This document shows positions 44,793 to 54,947 of a stretch of DNA of 64,000 nt, one piece after another. A program made the position numbers and the translations under genes. How positions within the stretch are numbered: position 1 is the stretch's first letter; every line of letters starts with the position of its first letter. Source of the DNA: Pegoplata infirma (taxonomy: Eukaryota > Arthropoda > Insecta > Diptera > Anthomyiidae); the NCBI GenBank assembly GCA_963921195.1, contig OY992536.1, positions 97,675,550-97,739,549 on the forward strand, in the 5' to 3' direction. The notes beneath the pieces are model-generated. The model worked only from the letters and a program-made list of their open reading frames with translations. It was not told where the DNA came from and did not search any database.

Positions 44793-45464
44793 TAAAATTA
44801 TTAGTTTATCTGCGATATAGTATTTAAGTTAAATTAATTAGTTTAAGACTCAAAAATTGTATTTTTTTTTTTTATAGCAATTAGTTAAACTTGTGATTTT
44901 ATGTATTTTGTAATTATTTTTGAAAATTATTTATTGAATTTTTGTCGTTATGTCCAACTTTATATTTGTATTTTTATATTTATATTTGAAATTTATATTT
45001 GTTTTAATATTTTGTCTGTCCATTTTTTGTAAAAATCTGTATGTGTATTTTTTTATTTATTAATTAAAATTTTTAAAAATGCCCGGAAAAGCACTTTCAA
45101 ACAAATGTGTTATTGACTTTATTTCGTATTTAGAAAAATGTCGTTGTTTGTGGGATCCGGTAGACCCAAATTTTTCTAATAAAGCTAGGAAATCAGAGGC
45201 CATTAACTTGTTATTAAAAATTATAAAACAAGACAATAAAAATGCTAATACGGTAACAGTAAGTGCCCCAATACGTAATTTAAAAAAAGCTTATGTAGTG
45301 AATCTTTAAAAGATTTTAAATCAAAGAATCTGGGAAAAAGACATTAAGTGGAAATATTTTTCTCATATGACCTTTTATAGGAATATCGCTGAATCTTCAA
45401 TTTAGACTCCATTTGATGAAAATTTTGGTAATGAAGTTGAGGTCAGCGATAATGTGGTAGATAA

Positions 45465-47327
45465 TAGGGTGGCTCGTTTTTGGACTTTTCTCTCTGATCA
45501 AATTCTAATACCCGCCAAAAGTGTCGGTCCCCTAAGGGTAACTCACGTGCAAAATATCACTCCGATCGGAGTTTATCTTCTGTCTCCACTTTGAGCCTCA
45601 AAATTGGGGTTTTTGGAAAAAAGGACTTTTTTTAAAAAAAAAAAAAAATTTAAGTTTTTTTATTAAAATAATGAAAAAAATTTTTTTGTATAATATTTGA
45701 TCATAAATACTCAAATATGAAATATAAAGATTTTACGGTATCATTAACCCGTTCAAACTTGATACCAAAAAAAAGGCATGATTTTGGGGGCGTTCTCAAA
45801 ACACCTTTTTTCAAAATTTGAAAATTTTATTAAAAAAAAATTTTAAATATACCATTTTTTCTTTCTGAATTCATTAAGAACACCTAGGAGAAGAAAAATG
45901 TGAAATATGGTGGATATCCGTCGAGCCACTTTTTGGGAATCGCGGGGGGAAGTTAGTGGATTTCAAGGAAATGTTGGTTTTATCAATAATTTGGATTAAT
46001 AAAATTTTATAAATTTCATTTTTGGGCAAATTAACTGTTTTTTGGTGTCTTAGCATTCTATTAGATAACTTTAAGTCTGTCATGAAATCTTACCGATCTA
46101 GGACGTCTTTAACCCACATTGGCTGGGGGTCAAAAATGACCCCCAAAAGAAATTTGAAGTTTAGAGCTTAAATTTTGTGCTATAAACAAGTATAAAACGG
46201 CTTTTGTGTGTTTTACCTCAACTATTATATCATATTAATATATTATCTTTAAAAAAATCGTTAACCCTTCTTTGTAGGGGGTCAAAAATGACCCATTCAA
46301 TAAAAAATATAAATTTTGTTGATATCAAAAAATTCAAGCACTATGCCGAAAAGTTTTTGCCGGGGTCATTTTTGACCCCTGGCCAATGTGGGTTAAAGAT
46401 ATCTTAAACAGGTGAAATTTCAGGGCTGATTTAAAGTTATCTTATAGACTGCCACAAATTAATTTTCTGTAAAAAATATATACTTTTTATTGAATGGGCC
46501 ATTTTTGACCCCCTACCAAGAAGGGTTAACGATTTTTTTAAAGATAATATATTAATACGAAATAATAGTTAGGGTAGAAAACACAAAAGCCGTTTTATAC
46601 TTGTTAATAGCACAAAATTTAAGCTCTAAACTTCAAATTTCCTGCGGGGGTCATTTTTGACCCCCCGCCAATGTGGGTTAAAGACGTCCTAGATCGGTAA
46701 GATTTTATGACAGACTTAAAGTTATCTAATTGAATGCCATGACACCAAAAAACAGTTAATTTGTCCAAAAATGAAATTTATAAGATTTTATTAATCCAAA
46801 TTATTGATAAAACCAACATTTCCTTGAAATCCGCTAACTTCCCCCCGCGATTCCCAAAAAGTGGCTCGACGGATAACCGCCATATTTCACATTTTTCTTC
46901 TCCAAAGTGTTCTTAATGAATTCAGAAATAAAAAATGGTATATTTAAAATTTTTTTTTAATAAAATTTTCAAATTTTGAAAAAAGGTGTTTTGAGAACGC
47001 CCCCAAAATCATGCCATTTTTTTGGTAGCAAGTTTGAACGGGTTAATGATACCGTAAAATCTTTAAATTTCACATTTAAGTATTTATGATCAAATATTAT
47101 ACAAAAAATTTTTTTTCATTATTTTAATAAAAAAACTTAATTTTTTTTTTTTTTTTTTTTAAAAAGTCCTTTTTTCCAAAAACCCCAATTTTGAGGCTCA
47201 AAGTGGAGACAGAAGATAAACTCCGATCGGAGTGATATTTTGCATGTGAGTTACCCTTAGGGGACCGACACTTTTGGCGGGTATTAGAATTTGATCAGAG
47301 AGAAAAGTCCAAAAACGAGCCACCCTA
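45465..47327. mobile_element. 1.86-kb hAT-like foldback inside the MADF remnant
   Basis: Ends TAGGGTGGCTCG and CGAGCCACCCTA are perfectly inverted. The TSD GTAGATAA is exact at 45457-45464 and 47328-47335, and the uninterrupted word is seen in unit 1 near 43785. The whole element is an imperfect palindrome centred near 46396, with matching blocks ACTCCGATCGGAGT and CAAAATTGGGGTTTTTGG. TTAA-flanked termini lie near its centre (46113-46677). Confidence 0.9.
46113..46677. mobile_element. TTAA-flanked (piggyBac-like) nested termini
   Basis: CCCACATTGGC at 46113 and GCCAATGTGGG ending at 46677 are inverted and abut TTAA on both sides. An inner pair, CCCTTCTT (46265) and AAGAAGGG (46525), also abuts TTAA. 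Both pairs carry GGGGTCAAAAATGACCCC-like palindromes. A third, lone end with its TTAA lies at 46380-46396. TTAA targets and CCC starts fit piggyBac-like MITEs. Because these lie on the foldback axis, some of the symmetry is that of the host element. Confidence 0.55.
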
Positions 47328-48192
47328 GTAGATAATAGTCAGGAAAGCACTTATAATTCTTCTGATGATGATGATACTGATTTCAGTATTGAAAAAAGAG
47401 ATGTAGCATTTTTGCGCATCCAAGCAAAAATGCGCAACAGGGGAGGTTTAAAGAGGAGTTAATTGTGACCATTAGAAGGCGTATTCTTGATTTAGCAATA
47501 CGCTGGAAAAAGGAAATGAAATAAATGTGGACGGACTGCTCATATAAAACCAACTTATGGTATTTTGATTTAATGTCCTTTTTAGCGACGGAAGAACAAA
47601 AATTTTTAATAAGGCACATAGAAGGTGTCGATGAAAATAAAGATGATGATGGTATAACAAATGATGATGTTGCTGGTGGTGATGTTGCACATGATCCATC
47701 ATTTATCGGTAATGATTTTGCGGATATGGACAATGTTCCCTCCACATCTAGAGGAACTATGTCCATATCAGAAATTAATGACGCCGATTTATTAAGCCAA
47801 ATGGTTGTTGATAGCTTTAGGCAGCTAAAAACCAGTGTGTATGAAAAAGCTAAAGCCACGGTTTTAAACATTTTAGAAAAAGGCGAGCAAAATCAATTAG
47901 AAGATAAATGAGCTGTGATATTATATTTAAGTTAAACTTGTGATTTTATGTGTCTGTTTTGTTTTTTAATTATTTTTGAAAAATATATATTTAATTTGTG
48001 TCGTTATGTCCAACTTTTTTAAATAATTTTAAAATAATTCTTTTACAATTGTCTATAAAATTATTAGTTTAGCTGTGATATAGTATTTAAGTGAATTTAA
48101 TTGTAAGTTTAGCAAGTTAAACTTGTGATTTTATGTGTTTGTTTTGTAATTTTTTTTTTTTTTTAAATGGCAAACATTGAATTTTTATTAAA

Positions 48193-48642
48193 ATGGCAAA
48201 CATTGAAAAAGAAATCACAATGAAAAGGGAAACAAAAATTAATAAAAAAATTATAAATATATACGTAAAAGAACGCCTTATGTGGGACCACGGTCATACC
48301 GATTTCAATAAAAAACCCGAACGTCAAAGAGTTTATGCTGCGGTCCAAAAATATATCCCTAACGTGGAGAAACGGGAAATACAACGTAGAATTAAAAACA
48401 TTAGGTGCAATACATATAAGCATTTGAACAGGGTAAAGTCTGGGTTACCAACAAAAGTGGTTCCACAATTTTATGACGAAATGGTTAGAACATTAAATTT
48501 GAATGAAGAAGAGGAAGAGGGAGAAGACGCTGGACAGACGGACGAAGGCGATTCTTACAATATATCGGGCATAGAAATTGAGGAAGAAAATACTAACAAA
48601 AGAAAATTTAATACAGAAAGTGATATTGAAAAAAAAAGGTAG
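48193..48642 (+). pseudogene. MADF-domain coding remnant (unit 4, first half)
   Basis: An uninterrupted 149-residue frame. A MADF-like domain spans about residues 18-100: IINIYVKERLMWDHGHTDFN, then ERQRVYAAVQKYIP, KREIQRRIKNIRCNTYKHLN and a closing PQFYDEM. An acidic linker follows (EEEEEGED...), with a basic KRKFN. It ends at a stop at 48642 just before a second MADF-like domain in another frame, so the protein is probably truncated relative to its ancestor. A duplicated ATGGCAAACATTGAA at 48168 and 48193 gives two possible starts; the first soon loses the frame. If any frame here is still translated, it is this one. Confidence 0.6.
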
Positions 48643-48654
48643 AAGAGATGAAAG

Positions 48655-49099
48655 ATGATAATAGTAAGCTTAACCAATTTGTTGACATTTATGTGGGATA
48701 AATTTCATCCAAAATATAAAAGTCCAGAACGAAGCATTGTTATTGAAATGCTAAAAAAAAAAATGCAAGAATGGAGTCCAGACGCTGACTCCAATTCGGT
48801 TGAAGCATTAATCTCAAGAATACGTATGAATGGACATAAAGTGTTCACCGAATTAAAATTAAATCCGAACTATAATATACGGATTCCATATTACGATAAA
48901 ATAAAATGTATTTTTGAAAATCAGGAGGCTGGTTCCAATCCCACAGGAAGATGATGAGTACAAAGTCAGACGGGCTTTGTTCATGGGCAAAATTGTTAAA
49001 AGCCGCATCATGAGGATGGTTCCAGCCCAAAGAGCAATAGCCGAAAAACTTATCTATGAGACTTTGGCAGATACTCTCAAAGAAAATTTAGAAGTTTGA
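48655..49099 (+). pseudogene. MADF and BESS-like remnant (unit 4, second half)
   Basis: LNQFVDIYV near 48670, in one frame, passes by a frameshift to MWDKFHPKYKSPERSIVIEM (second MADF-like domain, ending IPYYDKIKCIFE near 48915). After another shift near 48930, the closing segment reads FMGKIVKSRIMRMVPAQRAI then AEKLIYETLADTLKE, a BESS-like amphipathic helix, with a stop at 49099. With 48193-48642 this gives the same MADF - acidic linker - MADF - BESS order as unit 3, so the two are diverged tandem paralogues. Confidence 0.6.
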
Positions 49100-49294
49100 T
49101 TTTCAGAAATACATTTTTTTTATTATAATATGGAAACTTGTTGGATTTAATTTTAATTCGTGTGTATCTCCTCTGTAAAGGGGTCTTTTAGTTGGATTTT
49201 TGTCAAATACACTTTTAGAATTTAGCGAATCAAAGATGTCGTTAAATTTTGTTAATAATGCTATTTTTCCTAAAAATAATGAATTATATATATT

Positions 49295-50766
49295 ACTAGC
49301 TGGCCCCGGTCCGCGTTGCTGGCCCAAATATAAGATCAGTGTTATATTTCGTCTCGCATCAAATATATAGCCCTGCAAAAAATGTAATGAATTTCTTGGC
49401 TTAGAAAAATTTGTGGGCGTGGTTTTAAAGACCATATTAGGCAGATAATCATCTTCAAATTATATTTTAGGAACTAAAAAAAATTACCGTGCCTTCGACT
49501 TGTTAACTGTACAAATTTAAAACTTCTTGAGTATCATTACGAACAACATAATCTACGAACAACACATAATCTATTAAGAAATATTGTTTTTTAATAGATC
49601 GAATTAGAGTAAAAATGAATTTTAGATATATCGAAAAAAAAATGGGAGAGGACACTTTGATTACGAACATATACAACAAAAAAATTAGCCAAATCGGTCC
49701 AGGCGTTCTCAAGTGTTGCATATTTTAGGGATATTGAAAAATGTGGGCTTTTGAAGAGGGGGAGGACAATAATTATTTCCGTAAAATCCTTAGTTGGATT
49801 ATAATGATCATTAAAGAAGAAAATTACAAAATCAGGCCAGTCGATCTCCGATTTTAGGTGTATTGAAAAAGTGGGAGTGGACGATTTTTCTTTCCGTAAA
49901 AACGAACGATTACCACCGAACTACATTTGATTTTTATTTATATTATATTAATCTATATTTTATTTCTCTAATAAAGAGCAAATTTTATTAATATCGAAAA
50001 AAAGAGTAGGTGAACAACTTTTCTTCCCGTAAGCCCTTTTTGAATTTAACCAACCCTGGATGGACCAATTCAATTGCACCAAGTGAGTGCAGAAATAAAA
50101 AATTGTTCTTTCCGAAAAACCATAGTTGGATTATGACGAACATTAAAAACAAAATAAGATAACTTGAACCAGCCATTCCATGATTTAAAATATATATATC
50201 GGGAAAAGTGATCGTAAAAGTAGGCTTGGACAATTTTTCTTTTTTTAAAAATCTATTGTGGACTATAACCAAATCGGTCTAGCCGTTATAGTTCTTTCGA
50301 TACATAGAAAAAAGTGGGCGTGGAAAATTTAACTATTCGTTAAAACTTTTTTTGAATTATGACGAACATTTTCAAGAAAAATTAGCCAAAGTGGGCGTCA
50401 TCAATTTCTTTTTTCGTAAAACCCAAAGTTTGAATATGATGAAAATTATCTAAAAAAATTAAGTCAAATCGGTCCAGCCATTCTCAGATCTTAGATAAAT
50501 TAAAAAAGTAGGCGTGGTCGATTTTTCTTTCAGTAAAAACTTGAACTGGATCACTACGAACATTTAAGTAAAAAATTATCCAAATCGGTGCAGCCGTTTT
50601 CGATTTTAGGTAAATCGAAAAAAGTGGGCGTGGTCAAATTTTCTTTACATAGAAACCTAAGTTGGACTATGACGAACATTTCAAAAACAAAATTGTCCAA
50701 ATCGGTCCAGCCGTTCTCAACTGATTCCGTTACCAACGAACGACAATTGATTTTTATTTATATAGA
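49295..50766 (-). mobile_element. Non-autonomous Helitron-like element, minus
   Basis: On the minus strand it begins A|TCTATATAAATAAAAATC at 50766. It ends in a hairpin-like GGGCCAGCAACGCGGACCGG-GGCC followed by AGCTAG|T at 49295. The interior is made of units of roughly 110-150 bp with AACGGCTGGACCGATTTGG and CCACGCCCACTTTT words, as in the plus-strand Helitron at 6389-9033 but diverged. No Rep/helicase ORF is present. Confidence 0.75.
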
Positions 50767-50779
50767 TTATAGTATTATA

Positions 50780-50990
50780 ATATAGTATTATATATATCTT
50801 TATAGTACCCGGTAATAAAAGCTCATCAGCAAAGAACTCGGATTCTTCCATTTTATACTCAATTGCAGCTACCAAGCTGTGGCTGAACATTTGAGCAGCT
50901 CTTTTTACGCCCATTCTCTCCATATTATTGGGGTTTAAGTGAGCGTCGTTAATTTTTGGAATTTTACATAGATGGGCCATTCCAGAAAAT
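50780..50990 (-). pseudogene. P-element/THAP9-type transposase fragment
   Basis: The minus-strand frame reads INDAHLNPNNMERMGVKRAA then QMFSHSLVAAIEYK and LLLPGT. A segment of the form HL-P...M-VK-AAQ-FSHSVAAAI is characteristic of the catalytic domain of P-element-type transposases, including vertebrate THAP9. About 65 codons survive. Neither the THAP domain nor the remaining catalytic part is found nearby. The Helitron end at 50766 may have cut off its downstream side. The call rests on the motif alone. Confidence 0.6.
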
Positions 50991-51724
50991 TTAGCTCAAA
51001 TTTTTGTCATTTTTGGAAATGGTGTCTCAGATTAATTTGAACCTTGACACATAGATAGCCCTCATAAATATGATATATTTACCATATATCGTTTTTTTAC
51101 ATTTGGTGTATTTAACGAATTATGGCGGGTCAAAGATTGACTTTTTAAGCAAAAGTAAGAAAAATACATCACGTTTAAAGAGCTGTAACTTCTTAACCAA
51201 TGACCCGATCTTAACAAATTTAGGCTCATGTGAAAGCTGGGGTTCTTCTTTAAGAAAATATTTTTAAAATTACACAGTTTTTTTTTACAGAAATGATGCA
51301 AAATGCAAAAACATTTTTTCTTTTCGAATATTTAAAAAAACACATCTTCGATTTTTTAAAAAAAAATTCTGGTTAAAAATAACAATGTTTTGTATAACAT
51401 ATTCAAAATTCAGAGTGGGATTCTGTTTTAAGTACGAGGTTCTCATATTTTTCCCTTAGAAAATTTAAATTTCTAATGTTTTGAATGTTTTCAAAATTTT
51501 AATAGTATAATTTTCTTTGAAAATTTAAATTTTTATATTGAAGAAACATAAAATTTTATTTCATAAAACACATCGAAGATGTGTTTTTTTAAATATTCGC
51601 AAAAAAAAACGTTTTTGAATTTTTGCAACACTTCTGAAAAAAATTCGTATGCTTTTGAAAATATTTCCTAAAAGAAAAAGAATTAAGCTTTCATATGAGC
51701 CATTACTTGTGATAATCGGATTAC
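50991..51724. other. AT-rich stretch, partly repeated
   Basis: No gene is recognised. ACCAATGACCCGATCTTAAC and similar text near 51190-51250 looks like part of the element that resumes at 52495 (TTAGAGCACG, GACCCGCGATAA). AAACACATCTTCGATTTTTT near 51340 is inverted at about 51565-51590, a possible foldback. Confidence 0.4.
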
Positions 51725-51726
51725 TA

Positions 51727-52491
51727 CACAGAAAATAATATCGTATATTTTATTTTAATTAAAATTTTAATTGTTTTTTAATTTAATATTAATTAAACTT
51801 TTAATTAATATAATTAATTGTTTAATTAAATTTCTAACTTTATTTTAATTAATATTTTAATTGTTTTCAAATTTAATATTAATTAAGTATTTAATTTATA
51901 TAATTAAATGTTTAATTAAATTTCTAGCTTTACTTATTTTTTTGTTTTGTTTTCCGTGTGTGTGCGAGTGTGTGTTTTTCTCTTGCATTGTTTTACATAC
52001 AAAAAAATACATAAGTATAAAAAGTTTGTTGAAAGTTTTTTTTTCGCATAGGTTTTTGAATTCTCATTTTGTTTATAGTTTTATGTGTATGTATATGAAA
52101 GGTTTATAATCAACTTTATAAAATCATCTCACTGACTATGTCTTTACGGCATAAATAAATTTGGTAAAGTTTGAAGAAATATTTTTTTTTAACTATTTTC
52201 TTCAAAAAGAATGTTTTTACAAATTATTTTTTTTTTTAATATAATATTTTTAATTAATTTTTTTAATTTATACAATTAAAATTTTAATTATTTTTTTTTT
52301 TAAATTTTAATTAAATTTTTTAATTTATAGTATTAAGTTTTTAATTAAATAAATATCCATTTATTTTTAATTAACGACATACAAATATTTTTAATTTATT
52401 TGCGCATTTTAGTGATTGGTCCGGATTTAATTAAATTTTTAATTAAATATACGAATTTTTTAATTAAATATTTTTTTTATTTTTTTCTGTG
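51727..52491. mobile_element. TA-flanked MITE of TTAATTAAA words, CACAGAAAA ends
   Basis: CACAGAAAATAATA and the right end TTTTTTCTGTG are inverted, with TA on both sides (51725-51726 and 52492-52493). Both flanks of the element are built of TTTTAATTAAAATTTTAATT words, with a less repetitive centre (51930-52200). The ends match those of 2997-3243, so the two probably use the same transposase. Confidence 0.75.
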
Positions 52492-53406
52492 TAGTTAAAA
52501 AGTTAGAGCACGTTAAACGTCATGTATTTTTCTGACTTTTGCTAAAAAAGTCGAAATTTGACCCGCGATAATTTGAAAACTACAGCAAATTTTGAAAATC
52601 CATAAATGCAACATATCTCATATAAACGTGGATATCTATGAGCCAAATTCTCAGTGGCGTCCAAAGGCATGTTTCCGAACAGTGGGGCGAAAATTTTTGG
52701 AATTACCCAGATGAATCTCGTTCCTTTCAGCATTATATACTTGTTTAACGACCAGTGTTGCCATTTCCAAAATGAAGAAAAGCGCCAAAATTTTGTAAAA
52801 AAGGGTATAAATTTACAAAAAAAAAGGTAAAAAAGCGCCAAGGGCAAAAAGTCAAAATTTAAAAATTTATTAAGTTTTTAATTAAATAAATATCCATTTA
52901 TTTTTAATTAACGACATACAAATATTTTTAATTTATTTGCGCATTTTAGTGATTGGTCCGGATTCAATTAATTTTTTAATTAAATCTACGAATTTTTTAA
53001 TTAAATATTTTTTTTATTTTTTTCTGTGTAGTTAAAAAGTTAGAGCACGTTAAACGTCATGTATTTTTCTGACTTTTGCTAAAAAAGTCGAAATTTGACC
53101 CGCTATAATTTGAAAACTACAGCAAATTTTGAAAATCCATAAATGCAACATATCTCATATAAACGTGGATATCTATGAGCCAAATTCTCAGTGGCGTCCA
53201 AAGGCATGTTTCCGAACAGTGGGGCGAAAATTTTTGGAATTACCCAGATGAATCTCGTTCCTTTCAGCATTATATACTTGTTTAACGACCAGTGTTGCCA
53301 TTTCCAAAATGAAGAAAAGCGCCAAAATTTTGTAAAAAAGAGTATAAATTTACAAAAAAAAAAAGGTAAAAAAGCGCCAAGGGCAAAAAGTCAAAATTTA
53401 AAAATT
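52333..53406. repeat. 537-bp direct tandem duplication
   Basis: The block 52333-52869 is followed by a second copy at 52870-53406. I see only about ten differences (for example CCCGCGATA against CCCGCTATA). The duplication spans the right end of the preceding MITE and the left end of the following hAT-like element. Confidence 0.9.
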
Positions 53407-54094
53407 TATTTTGAAAATGTACTTTTTCACTTTGAAAGAACATTTAAAAAAGGGTAAAAAGGGGTAAAACTGGAACATAAAAAGGGTAAAAGCGCCTCAA
53501 ACATAAAATTAAAAAAAAAAATATGCTTTTTTTCGTGAACTTACTAAATTTATTGAGACAAAACTAAAAAGAAAATTGCAATTCAAATTACTTAAATAAT
53601 ATCAAGATAACAATTAACACAAAATTTTAAATAAAAATATTTGTCTTTATAAAAAATAAACAATTTTAAAAAAAATCTGTTCCATTATCGCACCATCACG
53701 CCAACAAAATATTTTTTTTTAAATACCTCTTTTGTAAATGATATTTGATAGCTTTGATTTGAATAAATTTGACTGTAAGTACTTGAAGGCAGTTCAGAAT
53801 TTCAGAATTGTTTTAAAATTCAACAGTACAGAAAAAAAACGTACAAAAATTATAATTTTGCTACAAAAACTTCAGTAAATATTTGCTGAAAGACGTTAAC
53901 ATAAAAATAATCAACAAAAAGAAATAATAACAAAATCACAAAGTTTTTATAAAAAGCGTCAAAAGCGTCACGAAAAAATAAAAAAGCGCCATGAATACCC
54001 GTTTTTTTAAAAAAGGGTATTGGTAAAAAACTCCGGGTAAAAAGATAAAAAAAGCACCAGAAAATACCCGAAAAGCGTCAAAATGGCAACACTG
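53290..54094. mobile_element. hAT-like MITE, CAGTGTTGCCATTT ends
   Basis: CAGTGTTGCCATTT and AAAATGGCAACACTG are inverted. The interior repeats AAAAGCGCCA and GGGTAAAA words. The flanks TTAACGAC and TTAAAAAG do not form a clean 8-bp TSD. The right end abuts a truncated family I element, and the left end also appears at 52749 because of the tandem duplication. Confidence 0.65.
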
Positions 54095-54096
54095 TT

Positions 54097-54406
54097 AAAA
54101 AGAGAGTTTTCTGTAAAAACAAAAAAATTTTATCTGTTGTATTTTGGTGTTGGTCAAAAATCTATAAAAATTTTTACAAAAAAACATGTATTTTACTAAA
54201 GTCTGTAAATTTACAGAGTTTTTCTGTAAAATTTTGTTTGTTTCAAATGAATTTTACAAATATATGTAAATTTACAGAGTTTTTCTTTGCTAAATGGTGG
54301 TAAATTTAACCAATATTTTACTAGAAACTCTGTAAATTAACAGTTTTTTTTTGTCAAAATCATTTTACAGAGTTTTTCTGTAATTTAACAGTTATTATTT
54401 TGAGTG
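54097..54406. mobile_element. Family I element, truncated
   Basis: Holds the right third of the family (TTTACAGAGTTTTTCTGTAA and TTATTATTTTGAGTG at 54392-54406, then TA). The left end has been lost at the junction with the hAT-like MITE. Confidence 0.75.
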
Positions 54407-54559
54407 TATTACTTTAGTGCACAAATCATAATAAGTACATGCCTTTGTAATCGTTTACAAACTCCCCTGTCAAATTTTTTTTTTTCCGATTGGAGGGAAT
54501 ATTTTTCAAAAATTTCAAAATAAACAATTGTATAAAATAGCGGAGATCCTGCTCAGTTT

Positions 54560-54945
54560 TATGACATTAATTGATAGGATTTAATTGTTCAAGTGTTGTT
54601 ATTAAGTAAAATAAAAAAATTGTTCGTAATAGGTTTTGTCTTATATTTTCATGCCTACAATTAGGAAAATGCAATTATGGTGCTGGTGCATGGTTCCAAA
54701 GGTTGGTTGCCTGGAGTCCCGTCTTGAGTCTGGTGAGGATGGGTTGTCAGCCTCCAAAGGTTGGCAAAAAGAAGAAAAATCCTTAGCAAGGCACAACCAA
54801 GAAGGCTCTGTTTGAAATGAACTAAGAAACAAATGCAATGCGATCAACCGACGCTTTCTAACCGCGAGAGTGCACAGGAGGACACATTTTCTGCAATGCG
54901 CGCATTCGACAAACAGGACGCTGTTTCAACTTCGTCATCTAAGTC
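54560..54945 (+). pseudogene. Non-LTR retrotransposon 5' UTR and ORF1 fragment
   Basis: TTGTTCGTAATAGGTTTTGT and an ATTTTCATGCC stretch correspond to the 5' UTR of the copy at 43 kb. The coding part aligns with ORF1 over a Lys-rich KKKKNP-like block and ARLCLK-like text. It then reads FSAMRAFDKQDAVSTSSSKS near 54886-54945, compared with LSAMRASDKQSAVSASSSKS in the other copy. It is frameshifted and cut at TCTA by a family I element. It is more diverged than the copies at 30.8 and 43 kb. Confidence 0.7.
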
Positions 54946-54947
54946 TA

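Larger units (their letters stand above)
45079..47911 (+). pseudogene. Double-MADF/BESS-like gene remnant (unit 3), split by a hAT insert
   Basis: Starts MPGKALSNKCVIDFISYLEK at 45079. A MADF-like domain follows (CRCLWDPVDPNFSNK, RKSEAINLLLKI). The frame breaks after KKAYVVNL near 45309, and the domain end (KWKYFSHMTFYRNI) lies in another frame. An acidic linker is cut at 45465-47327 by a hAT-like element. It resumes with NSSDDDDTDFSIEKR, a second MADF-like ending (LAIRWKKEMK, stop, then LWYFDLMSFL), another linker, and the BESS-like helix DADLLSQMVVDSFRQLK to the stop at 47911. MADF/BESS proteins of flies are DNA-binding regulators. A transposon-borne MADF protein is the alternative. It is broken by at least one frameshift, one stop and the insert. 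Confidence 0.6.
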
